Part shown: one piece after another, positions 54,230 through 63,884 of the stretch
Numbering within the stretch: position 1 is the first letter of the stretch
How the letters are laid out: every line of letters begins with the position of its first letter
Origin: Bacteroidota bacterium
GTDB lineage: Bacteria > Bacteroidota > Bacteroidia > Chitinophagales > Chitinophagaceae
NCBI GenBank assembly: GCA_947460595.1
Contig: CANHGS010000002.1
Coordinates: forward strand, 124,001-188,000
Reading direction: 5' to 3'
DNA: 64,000 bases
Notes under the pieces: model-generated
Told to the model about the DNA's origin: nothing
The model's database searches: none
Seen by the model: the letters and a program-made list of their open reading frames with translations, nothing else
Program-made: the position numbers and the translations under genes

Positions 54230-56131
54230 TTAATAATGCCAGCGCACAAATGCTTCCATAGCGGCATATTTGGTTAGACCCAAAGCGGCGTATAGATTGG
54301 CTGTATTGGCGTTTCGGTCTTCTGCACGTTGCCAGAATTCTCTACTATCAGACCCTTGAAAAGGTACAGCGTCTTTTTGAGATTGGTGTATAAATATGCC
54401 AAAACGTTTTTTCATCACCTGATCTGGACTCATGGGGTTGGCCATTTCAATCTCTGAGATATCCCATTCCTGCCAAGCACCTTTGTATAACCAAACCCAG
54501 CAATCTTTAACCCAAGCATCCCCAGCTGCTTTAATTCTTCTCATACTTTCAAAGACAATATCTAAGCAAACTTTATGGGTGCCATGTGGATCGGCTAAAT
54601 CACCGGCACAAAAAATTTGATGTGGTTCTATTTTTCTAAGCAATGCCATGGTATTTTCTATATCGGCTTCACCCATGGGCTTTTTTTCAATGGTTCCTGT
54701 TTCGTAGAATGGCAGGTTTTGAAAATTCGCCCTACTATCATCAGGAAGACCTACATAGCGGCAAGTGGCTTTAGCCTCACACCTTCTAATCAAACCCTTG
54801 ATTTCTCTTATTTCTGCAGTATCAACCTGGTTCTTTTGTTTGCTAGCAATAAAGTCTCGGGCATTGGACAAAATGCTTTGACTTTTGTGATTGTCAATAC
54901 CAAACATGTCTTCAAAGCCAACGGCAAAGTCAATAAATCTGGTTACAAATTCATCCGTTACAGCAATATTACCACTGGTTTGATAAGCAACATGCACCTC
55001 ATGACCTTGGTCATGCAATCGCATAAATGTTCCACCCATACTAATAATATCGTCATCAGGATGCGGAGAAAAAATCAAACACTTTTTAGGATGCGGTGCG
55101 CTTCTTTCTGGGTGAGTGGGTATGATGGCACCAGGTTTTCCACCCGGCCATCCAGTAATGCTATCGCGCAGCAAATAAAAGACCTGCAAATTAATTTCAT
55201 AGGCATCGCCTTTCTCCACCAACAAATCGGATAAACCATTTTCATTATAGTCCACCGTATTCAAACTCAAAACAGGTTTGCCAAGTTTCAAGGCTAAATT
55301 AATAACGGCCCTTTTAATCATCTTGGTAGTCCAGGTACATTCACCAGTAAGCCATGGCGATTTAATCCTAGTTAATTCTGTAGATGCTAATTCATCAATC
55401 ACAAAGGTGCAATCAGCGTGCTGTTGTAAAATACTTGCAGGAATTTGTTCTGTAACATTTCCTTCTACAGATTTTGCAACAATACTGGCTTTGGAACCCC
55501 AGGCCATCAACAAAATCTTTCTTGATTTTAAGATGGTAGAAATACCCATTGTAACAGCTCTTCTGGGAACCTTTGAGATGTTTTGGAATTCATAGCTATT
55601 GGCCAGTCTGGTACTATTTTCTAGGTTTACCATCCTGGTTTTTGAAAAAATACTGGATCCTGGTTCATTAAACCCAATATGTCCGTTGCCTCCAATACCT
55701 AGAATCTGCAAGTCAATGCCACCAACTGCTTCAATCTTGTTTTCATATTCCTGACAAAAATGTTTTACATCGTCCTTGGATCCTGTTCCAGCCGGAAGAT
55801 TAATATTTTCAGGTAAAATATCTACATGGCTAAATAAATGCCTATGCATAAAACTCCAATAACTCTGAAATGCATCTTTGTCAATGGGATAATATTCATC
55901 AAGATTAAAACTGATGACATTCTTAAAACTTAATCCTTCTTCCTGGTGCATGCGAACCAATTCTGCATACATAGAAATGGGCGAGGAGCCTGTAGCCAAT
56001 CCCAGCACACAGGGTTCATTTAAAGCCTGTTTATGACGGATTAAATTAGCAATTTCTCTAGCAACAAAACCAGAACCTTCTTTGGCGGTTGGATAAATTT
56101 CTACACTAATTTTTTCGTACGAATCAACCAT
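54230..56131 (-). CDS. nagB: Glucosamine-6-phosphate deaminase fused to a LmbE/PIG-L-type domain
   Basis: A 633-residue two-domain enzyme. The N-half (about 1-260) is NagB, turning glucosamine-6-phosphate into fructose-6-phosphate and ammonia: LATGSSPISMY, FNLDEYYP (catalytic Asp), GIGGNGHIGFNEPG. The C-half (about 340-633) is a LmbE/PIG-L deacetylase-type domain with zinc motif SPHPDDD and DPHGTHK. The fusion is common in Bacteroidota and may link deacetylation of an N-acetyl sugar to deamination. It lies 36 nt after the GH20 gene, forming a GlcNAc-use pair. Confidence 0.93.
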   Translation of the reverse strand: MVDSYEKISVEIYPTAKEGSGFVAREIANLIRHKQALNEPCVLGLATGSSPISMYAELVRMHQEEGLSFKNVISFNLDEYYPIDKDAFQSYWSFMHRHLFSHVDILPENINLPAGTGSKDDVKHFCQEYENKIEAVGGIDLQILGIGGNGHIGFNEPGSSIFSKTRMVNLENSTRLANSYEFQNISKVPRRAVTMGISTILKSRKILLMAWGSKASIVAKSVEGNVTEQIPASILQQHADCTFVIDELASTELTRIKSPWLTGECTWTTKMIKRAVINLALKLGKPVLSLNTVDYNENGLSDLLVEKGDAYEINLQVFYLLRDSITGWPGGKPGAIIPTHPERSAPHPKKCLIFSPHPDDDIISMGGTFMRLHDQGHEVHVAYQTSGNIAVTDEFVTRFIDFAVGFEDMFGIDNHKSQSILSNARDFIASKQKNQVDTAEIREIKGLIRRCEAKATCRYVGLPDDSRANFQNLPFYETGTIEKKPMGEADIENTMALLRKIEPHQIFCAGDLADPHGTHKVCLDIVFESMRRIKAAGDAWVKDCWVWLYKGAWQEWDISEIEMANPMSPDQVMKKRFGIFIHQSQKDAVPFQGSDSREFWQRAEDRNANTANLYAALGLTKYAAMEAFVRWHY

Positions 56132-56167
56132 ATATATATCAGTTTAAGATGTTTCTAAAAATTATGG

Positions 56168-57820
56168 CTATAATTTTTCAACTGCTTTTGCCGCAGGGTC
56201 AAATACCGCATTGCTATGATTCCAATTCCAAAAATCATAACGCTTGAATTGCGTTTCTAATCTCTTTTCAAAACTATTCCAGTCCTTGCTGGCTTTTGGA
56301 CTCCAAAGTACTTCACTCATGGCAGAAAGCCTAGGGAAAAGCATGTATTCCAGTTTTTTAGGGTTGTCAACATATTCAGTCCAAAGATTAGCTTGTGCAC
56401 CCATCACATATTTTAGTTCGTCTGCAGCTAACTCTTTTGGTAAAGGTTCATAGCTATACACTTTTTGAACTGTTAAATAACCACCAATGGTTAATGAATC
56501 CTCTTTCTTTGTTTGAGAATAGTCAAAATAAGCCCAGCCTGTTGGGGTCATGATTACTTGGTGTTTTTCTTTAGCTGCAGCAATTCCACCTTTTTCACCT
56601 CTCCAACTCATAACAGCAGCATTAGGCGCTAATCCACCTTCTAGAATTTCATCCCAACCAATAATTTGTCTTCCTTTTCCATTCAGGTATTTTTCCATGC
56701 GCTGAATAAAATAGCTCTGTAATCCGTGTTCGTCCTTTAGGTTTTTGTCTTTGATTAATTGTTGACAAAAAGCCGATTTTTTCCAGGATTCTTTGGGGCA
56801 TTCGTCTCCACCAATATGAATGTATTTAGAAGGGAATAGTGCTAATACTTCATCCAACACGTCTTGTAAGAATTGAAACGTGTATTCAGTTGGAGCAAAA
56901 ACGTCTGGATATACGCCCCATGCTTGTTGTACTTGTTTGCCTTGATCGCTGCCAGCCCATGTTACTTTAGCCGGATGTTTGGTAGCGGAATCAGGAAAAC
57001 AACTCAATTGAGGATATGCTGCAATAGCTGCAGAAGCATGACCTGGCATTTCAATTTCAGGAATAATGGTTACAAATCTATCCGCAGCATATTTAACCAT
57101 TTCCTTAATCTCATTCTGGGTATAGAATCCACCATAACGGGTATTATCATTGCCTTTTCCTGGATGATGTCCCAAGATGGTGCCGTTTCTGTAAGCACCT
57201 ACAGAAGTTAATTTTGGATATTTTTTGATTTCTATGCGCCAGCCTTGGTCTTCAGTTAAGTGCAATTGCATGGTATTCATCTTATGCATGGCAATAAAAT
57301 CAATGAATTTTTTCACGTAGTCCAAAGAGAAGAAATGCCTACCCACGTCTAACATCAATCCTCTATACCCAAACCTTGGTTTGTCTTCAATATCAACAAC
57401 TGGTACCAATAAGCTATTTGATTTGACAACTGGTAATAATTGAATCAAGGTTTGAATTCCATAAAAAGTACCTGTGGCATTGTCTCCACCAATATGAACC
57501 CCCTCTTTATTAATGTGCAAATTATACGCGCCAGGAATAGGGTACTCCATTTTCTCATAATTAAGCACAATATTGTTCTTAAAATCCCCGGATTTTTGAA
57601 TGGCTAACTTAAAGCCAAAAAAGGTCTGGAAATAGTCATTTAAGAATTTGGCAGATTGTTCTAATCCAGAACCAGCTAAGACAATCTTAGTTTTTGGGGT
57701 AATACTAAAATTGCCCGTTCCTAGGGTCAATTTTTCAGGTTGGGGGATAAGTGCAACCTCCTGGGCATGGTTTTGGGTAAAAGCCATGGTTAAGCAAAGG
57801 GCAATCAGAATTTTTTTCAT
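56168..57820 (-). CDS. GH20 beta-N-acetylhexosaminidase
   Basis: Releases terminal GlcNAc or GalNAc from chitin fragments and glycans. The 550-residue protein has a signal peptide (MKKILIALCLTMAFTQNHAQ), a GH20b N-domain (about 25-145) and the GH20 catalytic barrel: LMLDVGRHFFSLDYVKKFID, HLTEDQGWRIEIKKYP, and the catalytic Asp-Glu in HIGGDECPKESW (near residue 335). It is probably periplasmic. The downstream nagB fits use of the released amino sugar; a strong terminator separates it from pyk upstream. Confidence 0.95.
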   Translation of the reverse strand: MKKILIALCLTMAFTQNHAQEVALIPQPEKLTLGTGNFSITPKTKIVLAGSGLEQSAKFLNDYFQTFFGFKLAIQKSGDFKNNIVLNYEKMEYPIPGAYNLHINKEGVHIGGDNATGTFYGIQTLIQLLPVVKSNSLLVPVVDIEDKPRFGYRGLMLDVGRHFFSLDYVKKFIDFIAMHKMNTMQLHLTEDQGWRIEIKKYPKLTSVGAYRNGTILGHHPGKGNDNTRYGGFYTQNEIKEMVKYAADRFVTIIPEIEMPGHASAAIAAYPQLSCFPDSATKHPAKVTWAGSDQGKQVQQAWGVYPDVFAPTEYTFQFLQDVLDEVLALFPSKYIHIGGDECPKESWKKSAFCQQLIKDKNLKDEHGLQSYFIQRMEKYLNGKGRQIIGWDEILEGGLAPNAAVMSWRGEKGGIAAAKEKHQVIMTPTGWAYFDYSQTKKEDSLTIGGYLTVQKVYSYEPLPKELAADELKYVMGAQANLWTEYVDNPKKLEYMLFPRLSAMSEVLWSPKASKDWNSFEKRLETQFKRYDFWNWNHSNAVFDPAAKAVEKL

Positions 57821-57847
57821 ATTGAATAGTTCTATTGCCTGAAAATA

Positions 57848-57880
57848 AAAAAAGTTTCCCTAGAAGCGGGAAACTTTTTT
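57848..57880 (-). terminator. Terminator after pyk (bidirectional)
   Basis: AAAAAAGTTTCCC and GGGAAACTTTTTT form a 13-bp perfect stem with a 7-nt loop (57848-57880), 20 nt after the pyk stop on the minus strand and 28 nt before the GH20 start. Confidence 0.93.
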
Positions 57881-57900
57881 ATTTTTTTTATTAAGTAGGT

Positions 57901-59388
57901 CTAAACCTTGGTCAATTTGATCATATTGGTAGGTAAATGTAGGTGAACAGGAGTGCTTCCCGTACTTACTACCACATCTCCCTCTTTCACAAATCCACGT
58001 TCTTTTAAGATATTGATTTGGTCATTAACTATATCATCTAAGCTTTCTTCCTCATCATAATAAAAGGCCCTAACACCCCAGCTCAAACTCAATTGGTTTA
58101 CCAAAGTTTTTTCCTTGGTAAAGATGAATAGAGGAGATGACGGGCGGTAACTACTCAACATAAAAGCAGTATATCCGCTTTGGGTCATTCCCACTAATGC
58201 TTGAGCTTCAACATCTTCTGCAATCTTACAAGCGTTGTAACAAATGGCATCACTATGGTAAGAGGGAGAATGTGCCTGCGGTTTTAAATCTGCAGAGCGG
58301 TCATATCTATATTCTTTCTTTTCAATTTCCATGATAATCTTGCGCATGGTTTGAACCACCAATGCAGGGTGATTACCAGCAGCAGTTTCACCGCTCAACA
58401 TCACGGCGTCAGCACCTTCCAAAACCGCATTAGCAACGTCAGTGATTTCTGAACGGTTGGGTTTTACCCTGTCAATCATAGATTCCATCATCTGGGTAGC
58501 TACAATTACAGGCTTAGCGCGATGCAAACATTTTCTAATTAATTCTTTCTGAATCAATGGAACTTGTTCAATAGGCAGTTCTACTCCCAGGTCTCCACGA
58601 GCAATCATGATACCATCACTTTCTATAATGATATCACGAATATTAACCAATGCCTCTGGTTTTTCAATTTTGGCAATGATTTTAGTCATGCTCTTTTTCT
58701 CTTGTAATTTGCTTCTCAAGATCACTAGATCTTTTACACTTCTCACAAAACTCAGCGCCACCCAGTCACATTTTTGTTCAATAATGAACTCCAAGTCGGC
58801 CAAGTCTTTTTCAGTAAGTGCGGGCAGAGAAATTTTAGTATCCGGTAAGTTGATGCCTTTTTTAGAAGAAAGGTTACCACCAAGGGTTACCAATACTTTT
58901 ACATCGCCATTTTTTTCAATACCCACCACTTTTACTTCTAGTTTACCGTCATCAATCATTATCACGTTTCCTAGTACTACGTCACCAGCCAAATTGGGGT
59001 AGGATACATAAATTTTCTCTAAAGTTCCTACACATTTTACATTGGTGAAAGTGAGGATATCGCCTGCTTTTACGTCAAGAGAATTGTTTTCAATTTCACC
59101 TACACGCAATTTTGGGCCTTGCAAATCTGCCAATACAGAGATATTGTAAGGTTCTGTTTTGTTGATGTTACGAATATGCTCAATAATGGCCAGTTTGTCT
59201 TGGTGATTACCGTGTGAAAAATTCAATCTAAAAACGTTTACACCTGATCTGCAGAGTTCTAATAATTGATCGTATGAATCACAAGCTGGTCCTACCGTTG
59301 CAACAATTTTGGTACGGTGGTTAACGTGTTCAATACCCGCTTCTTTGTTCATTTCTTTGTGCAGGTACTTATCTAAGTTTTTTGACAT
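57901..59388 (-). CDS. pyk: Pyruvate kinase
   Basis: Makes pyruvate and ATP from phosphoenolpyruvate, the last glycolytic step. The 495-residue protein has TKIVATVGPAC at the start of the barrel, FRLNFSHGNHQ, the metal/substrate motif KIIAKIEKPEA and MIARGDLGVELP, and AVMLSGETAAG. The frame is open to 59460 inside pfkA, but MSKNLDKYLHKE at 59388 avoids the overlap and gives a normal N-terminus. It follows pfkA by 38 nt, so two irreversible glycolytic steps share an operon. Confidence 0.96.
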   Translation of the reverse strand: MSKNLDKYLHKEMNKEAGIEHVNHRTKIVATVGPACDSYDQLLELCRSGVNVFRLNFSHGNHQDKLAIIEHIRNINKTEPYNISVLADLQGPKLRVGEIENNSLDVKAGDILTFTNVKCVGTLEKIYVSYPNLAGDVVLGNVIMIDDGKLEVKVVGIEKNGDVKVLVTLGGNLSSKKGINLPDTKISLPALTEKDLADLEFIIEQKCDWVALSFVRSVKDLVILRSKLQEKKSMTKIIAKIEKPEALVNIRDIIIESDGIMIARGDLGVELPIEQVPLIQKELIRKCLHRAKPVIVATQMMESMIDRVKPNRSEITDVANAVLEGADAVMLSGETAAGNHPALVVQTMRKIIMEIEKKEYRYDRSADLKPQAHSPSYHSDAICYNACKIAEDVEAQALVGMTQSGYTAFMLSSYRPSSPLFIFTKEKTLVNQLSLSWGVRAFYYDEEESLDDIVNDQINILKERGFVKEGDVVVSTGSTPVHLHLPTNMIKLTKV

Positions 59389-59426
59389 AATGCGTTGTTG
59401 TAGTTTGAAATTTTGTGGACAATTAT

Positions 59427-60413
59427 TTAGCTGGCTAAGATTTTTACAATCTTCATCCATTCAGCAGAAATTTTTTGTTTTTGTTTCACGGCTTTGTCTA
59501 GTGGTGTAAAATGAACTTTATTGTTAACAATTCCCACCATTACGTTAAACCTTCCTTTGATCAAGCACTCTACGGCGTGATAGCCCATATTGCTGGCGAT
59601 TAATCTATCCAAGCAAGAAGGTGAACCCCCTCTTTGAATATGCCCCAAGATACAAACCCTGGTATCGGCCTGTGGAATACGTTCTTTGATTACTTTGGCT
59701 AATTCATTGGCTCCTCCAAACTCATCGCCTTCGGCAACAACAATCAGGTTTACCAATTTTTTTCTTTTTTCCTTTTCAGTCAAGGATCGGATTAATTCCT
59801 CAATATCTGTTTTGGTTTCCGGTATCAAAATATTTTCTGCACCAGTGGCAATACCACTATGAAGTGCAATATAACCCGCATCCCTTCCCATTACTTCTAC
59901 CAAGAATAAGCGGTCATGCGCATCCATGGTGTCCCGAATCTTGTCAATGGCTTCTACAGCAGTATTTACGGCAGTATCAAATCCAATGGTGAAGTCGCTA
60001 CCTGCAATATCTTTATCAATGGTGCCTGGCAAACCAATACAGGGAATGTCATATTCATTGCTAAATTTTTGTGCGCCACGGAAACTACCATCACCACCAA
60101 CTATCACCAAACCATCAATGCCTCTTTTTTTAAGGTTGTCGTAGGCTTTTTTACGGCCTTCGGGTTCAAAAAATTCTTTACAACGGGCTGTTTTTAAAAT
60201 AGTACCACCCCTTTGAATAATATTGGCTACCGATCTTGAATCCATGGGAATAATATCGTCATCCACCATGCCGCTATATCCGCGCATAATGCCAAAAACA
60301 TCTAAACCGTGATAAATTCCTGTTCTTACAACGGCTCTAACTGCGGCATTCATGCCTGGAGCATCGCCTCCGGAGGTAAGTACCCCTATTTTATTGACTT
60401 TTTTTGTGGACAT
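59427..60413 (-). CDS. pfkA: ATP-dependent 6-phosphofructokinase
   Basis: Phosphorylates fructose-6-phosphate to fructose-1,6-bisphosphate. The 328 residues match bacterial PfkA. GVLTSGGDAPGMNAAVRAVV (ATP site), VGGDGSFRGAQKF with the Gly-Asp-Gly of ATP-dependent enzymes, catalytic Asp in GTIDKDIAGSD, and GHIQRGGSPSCLDR are all present. It heads the pfkA-pyk operon; an inverted repeat precedes it. Confidence 0.97.
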   Translation of the reverse strand: MSTKKVNKIGVLTSGGDAPGMNAAVRAVVRTGIYHGLDVFGIMRGYSGMVDDDIIPMDSRSVANIIQRGGTILKTARCKEFFEPEGRKKAYDNLKKRGIDGLVIVGGDGSFRGAQKFSNEYDIPCIGLPGTIDKDIAGSDFTIGFDTAVNTAVEAIDKIRDTMDAHDRLFLVEVMGRDAGYIALHSGIATGAENILIPETKTDIEELIRSLTEKEKRKKLVNLIVVAEGDEFGGANELAKVIKERIPQADTRVCILGHIQRGGSPSCLDRLIASNMGYHAVECLIKGRFNVMVGIVNNKVHFTPLDKAVKQKQKISAEWMKIVKILAS

Positions 60414-60437
60414 CTTAAGTATTCAATTCTTTCGTAA

Positions 60438-60470
60438 TACGATTGGCGTTTAGGTTAAATAGCAATCGTA
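60438..60470. promoter_or_regulatory. Inverted repeat upstream of pfkA
   Basis: TACGATTG (60438-60445) and CAATCGTA (60463-60470) are perfect 8-bp inverted repeats with a 17-nt spacer, 25-57 nt before the pfkA start, in the region divergent from the 60567 gene. Possible regulator site. Confidence 0.35.
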
Positions 60471-60566
60471 ATGGTTTTTTCTAACTATTGAATGAGTTCC
60501 AAAAATACGCAATTAAAGCTAATTCTCAAATGCCTATCTATTAGTACAAATGAGTATTTTAGTAAT

Positions 60567-61445
60567 ATGAAAATTTTGCTAACCGGTTCAAATGGATTTT
60601 TAGGGCAACATTTAACCCAATTTTTGGTTGAAAAAGGGCACCAGGTACTTGCTTTATCTAGAGGTATGCAAAGAATACCACTGGGCAAATTTTTGTATCA
60701 ATCAGTAGATTTAACTCAAAAACAACTTGTTTGCCAATCTTTTGATGCTTTTAAACCCAATTTGGTGATTCATTCTGCCGCCATGAGTAAGCCGGATGAA
60801 TGCCATCTGGACCAAGCAGCCTGTTTGTTGCACAATGTTACTGCTACAGAAAACCTCTTGGAAGGTGCCGCTAGCATAGGAGCCCGATTTTTATATGTTT
60901 CTACGGATTTTATTTTTGGGGAATATGGACCTCACGCTGAAACAGCCATTCCCAATCCCTTGAATTTTTATGGTAAGAGTAAGTTGATGGCAGAAGAAAG
61001 CGTAAGGGCCTCCGGTTTGAACTTTCATATAGTAAGACCTGTATTTATTTATGGCAAATATTGGCAGGGCATGCGCCCCAGCTTTATCCAATGGGTGGCT
61101 CAGAACCTAGAAGCCGGAAAACCAATTAAAGTAGTAACTGATCAATTACGCACCCCAAGTTATGTTCAAGACCTGTGTAAAGGGATTGAACTGGTATTTT
61201 CTGGTCCAATTAATACTGAATATCATTTGGCAGGGAAAGACCGGATCTCACCCTATGAAATGGCATTGACAGTTGCAAGGGTTAGAAACCTAGACACCCA
61301 TTTAATTACCCCAGTTACAGCAGACAGTTTTCCTGAGTTGGTGCAAAGGGCCAAATTCTCTGGCTTGAAAATAGACAAGGCAGTTGAAGAATTAGGTTAT
61401 TGCCCCGTAGATTTTGAAACAGGTGTTCAATTAAGTTTTAACTAG
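60567..61445 (+). CDS. NAD-dependent sugar-nucleotide reductase (RmlD/dTDP-4-dehydrorhamnose reductase-like)
   Basis: A 292-residue extended SDR: MKILLTGSNGFLGQHL (nucleotide motif GxxGxxG at the N-terminus), STDFIFGEYGP, and the catalytic YxxxK as FYGKSKLMAEE near residue 135. It resembles RmlD-like reductases acting on dTDP- or UDP-sugars, but no other rml gene is nearby, so the substrate is open. The frame extends to 60492, but the ATG at 60567 matches the family start. It converges on ctlX with no gap. Confidence 0.85.
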   Translation: MKILLTGSNGFLGQHLTQFLVEKGHQVLALSRGMQRIPLGKFLYQSVDLTQKQLVCQSFDAFKPNLVIHSAAMSKPDECHLDQAACLLHNVTATENLLEGAASIGARFLYVSTDFIFGEYGPHAETAIPNPLNFYGKSKLMAEESVRASGLNFHIVRPVFIYGKYWQGMRPSFIQWVAQNLEAGKPIKVVTDQLRTPSYVQDLCKGIELVFSGPINTEYHLAGKDRISPYEMALTVARVRNLDTHLITPVTADSFPELVQRAKFSGLKIDKAVEELGYCPVDFETGVQLSFN

Positions 61446-62357
61446 TTATACCAAAGGTAAAAAAATCTCTGCCATCATGCACCTAGCACTTCCACCACCA
61501 TTTGTTTCAATAGTTGGAATGGGAGAATGCAGTATTTGATTAAATGCTTCTAATTGTAATACCTGTTCCTCATGTAGACTTTGATAGGCTTGAGTAGACA
61601 TGATTAAAATTTTTTCCTCCTGTAGATTTTTCACTTGTAGCATATTGCCAGCAAAATGATTCATCTGTTCTAAGCTGATGGGGATAAGCGTTTTTTCCGT
61701 TGCTTGTATTTGTGCAACCAACATTTCTCTTTCCAAATCAGTTGCAATGCTGTCTAAGCATACTACCACATAACGGTCTGCTACACACATCATCACATTG
61801 GTATGGTAGATAGGAGCACCTTGCATGTCTAGTGCAGAAAATGCTACAGAGCTATATCCCAATTCGGTACAAAATTGTTCCAACAAATTTTCGTGGGTTC
61901 TATCACTTAAACAGGCATAGGCCAAATGATGGTCTCTGTCCAAAACTATGGAACCCGTACCTTCTAAAAATAACCCTCTTTCTTCCTGCTCAGTAAAGTC
62001 AATGGTTTGTTGAATCAAAAATTTTTGAGAGAGTTTTTCTAAAACATCGGGCTTGCGCTCTTGTCTGCGGTTGAGAGCAAACATAGGATATAGTACAATG
62101 GTGCCATCTGAATGAAAAGAGATCCAGTTGTTAGGAAAGATACTATCAGGCGTATAAGGAATAGGACTATCCTGCACTACGGTAACGTCAATATTATGCG
62201 CTTTTAATAAAGCTACAAATTGGTCAAATTCTGCTAAAGCTTTTTCAGCAACTTGAGAATCTGAACTGGATTGTTGAAAACTATTGTTCACCGCTGTTTC
62301 TGCGTTAAAGCCAAATTTAGCGGGTCTAATCATCATGATATGCGCCGTGTTTTGCAT
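61446..62357 (-). CDS. ctlX: CtlX-type guanidino/ureido hydrolase (amidinotransferase family)
   Basis: A 303-residue protein of the arginine-deiminase superfamily. It has IPYTPDSIFPNNWISFH near residue 70, FLEGTGSIVLDR with conserved Glu and Gly residues, catalytic His in YHTNVMM and the catalytic Cys in NGGGSARCMMAE near the C-terminus. The CtlX group has been linked to citrulline or arginine use. The ATG at 62357 is chosen; a longer frame would run into arcA. It lies 8 nt after arcA, so the two are cotranscribed. Confidence 0.87.
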   Translation of the reverse strand: MQNTAHIMMIRPAKFGFNAETAVNNSFQQSSSDSQVAEKALAEFDQFVALLKAHNIDVTVVQDSPIPYTPDSIFPNNWISFHSDGTIVLYPMFALNRRQERKPDVLEKLSQKFLIQQTIDFTEQEERGLFLEGTGSIVLDRDHHLAYACLSDRTHENLLEQFCTELGYSSVAFSALDMQGAPIYHTNVMMCVADRYVVVCLDSIATDLEREMLVAQIQATEKTLIPISLEQMNHFAGNMLQVKNLQEEKILIMSTQAYQSLHEEQVLQLEAFNQILHSPIPTIETNGGGSARCMMAEIFLPLV

Positions 62358-62365
62358 AAGATTTT

Positions 62366-63805
62366 TTATTGAATTGGGGTTCTTAAAATGGGCATACTCA
62401 TACAATGAAATCCTCCCCTTGCCCTTGATAATTCTGCAGAAGGCATGAGAATCAATGTGTCATGCATTTCTTCTACTTTCAAAGTTCCTGCTTCTAATGC
62501 ATCAATTAATTCCTTGGCAGGAATAATGCTAAAACCAGCTGCCTTAAATGCTTCTGTAGTTTTATCATTACGGTCATAACCCAGTACCACTCCTTCTTTT
62601 AGCGCTAATAAATTGCAGGAATCTGTCCATTGTTCTCTTACATTGTAAGGGAATTCATTATTGCCTGAAAAGATAAATTTCACCTCTTCTTCACAGTGTA
62701 AATCATTCTTGCTAATATCTACCAACAAGTCTTCCAAACTTTCAAAACTAATAGGATTCTCAGGTGATTTTTTGTGGAATTGGAGAATCTTGATCTTCTC
62801 TTCTTTCTTAATTTCTAAAATGCGCTCAATCACATTTTCGTCCTCATGTTTTACTGCTTTTCTAGAGAAATTTCCTAACATGACCCATACGTCTCTTTTA
62901 ACTTGCGTAAATACGGTGTCTATATGCATGTAGTCCCGTTTCTTGGGAATCTTTACAACGGTTACTTTTTCAACCACACCCTTTTCAAACAAGAGATTAG
63001 TGACCCTAACTGCTGCTTCAGAGCTGGTTCTTTCACTCACACCCACCAATAAATGGTTCTCACTCACTACCATAATATCTCCACCTTCTAGCGTGATTTT
63101 TCTATCATCTTCCTCTTTAGGTAATAAGAAACTATGGTGAGAATCGGAAAGCTCAATAATATTTTTTCTATAGTCAGCAAAAAGTGCATGATGAAAGAAG
63201 ATGTACTTGGCCAATAACGCTTCTCTTGTTCTGGCTTTTTTGGCAGGCTTGTTTAATAAAATGTATTGATTAATGGTAATTCCAATATCTCTTGTGAAAA
63301 TGAAATTGGGAATAGGGGCAAACAACAATGATCTATTTCCTGCAGCACTCCCAGAAATAAAGGTTTTAGCCAATTCCACAGGACTATAGTTCAATAAGTC
63401 ATGTTGTGTTTGGTAGGTGCATCCTTCAATAGCACAAACAGATGCCACTAGTTTAGATCTAATATCGGCATCTTCTAATACCTGTGCCAACAACCACTGT
63501 AATTCAATTACATTTTCAGACGCAAAAAAATCAGGATGCTCCGGTTTATAAAAATTACGATGATTTTCTAAGGCATCAATTTCTTTTAATTTTCCTTTGA
63601 TCTTGGTGGGATCTAGAAAATACAATAGAATCTTGGTATAGAAGTCATACTCATTCTTGCGAATGGTATCTAGGTGAACAATGTCTTCAAATAGCCAGTC
63701 TTGGGCTTTAGAAGGGACAACTTTACCCAGACCACTGTCTGGACTATGTACTAATAAACGTTTTAATGTTCCTATTTCTGAGGTAACAGACAATTGGGAT
63801 GACAT
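62366..63805 (-). CDS. arcA: Arginine deiminase
   Basis: Converts L-arginine to citrulline and ammonia. The 479-residue protein is longer than typical ADI (about 410), with an extended middle region. Superfamily motifs are clear: FTRDIGITIN, LEGGDIMVV, GVSERTSSEAAVR, HIDTVFT and the catalytic Cys in RGGFHCMSMP. Carbamate kinase and ornithine carbamoyltransferase genes are not in the window; instead it pairs with ctlX, which may process the citrulline or arginine further. Confidence 0.88.
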   Translation of the reverse strand: MSSQLSVTSEIGTLKRLLVHSPDSGLGKVVPSKAQDWLFEDIVHLDTIRKNEYDFYTKILLYFLDPTKIKGKLKEIDALENHRNFYKPEHPDFFASENVIELQWLLAQVLEDADIRSKLVASVCAIEGCTYQTQHDLLNYSPVELAKTFISGSAAGNRSLLFAPIPNFIFTRDIGITINQYILLNKPAKKARTREALLAKYIFFHHALFADYRKNIIELSDSHHSFLLPKEEDDRKITLEGGDIMVVSENHLLVGVSERTSSEAAVRVTNLLFEKGVVEKVTVVKIPKKRDYMHIDTVFTQVKRDVWVMLGNFSRKAVKHEDENVIERILEIKKEEKIKILQFHKKSPENPISFESLEDLLVDISKNDLHCEEEVKFIFSGNNEFPYNVREQWTDSCNLLALKEGVVLGYDRNDKTTEAFKAAGFSIIPAKELIDALEAGTLKVEEMHDTLILMPSAELSRARGGFHCMSMPILRTPIQ

Positions 63806-63849
63806 ACAATACTGTATTGATGAATAGTTGGGATTTCAATAAGAAAGGG

Positions 63850-63884
63850 CTTGCAATGTGCAAGAGAAATTAAGCGTACTTAAT
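63850..63884. promoter_or_regulatory. Two inverted repeats upstream of arcA
   Basis: CTTGCA-ATG-TGCAAG (63850-63864) and ATTAAG-CGTA-CTTAAT (63869-63884) lie 45-79 nt before the arcA start. Both are perfect; either could bind a regulator. Neither matches a classical ArgR box. Confidence 0.4.
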
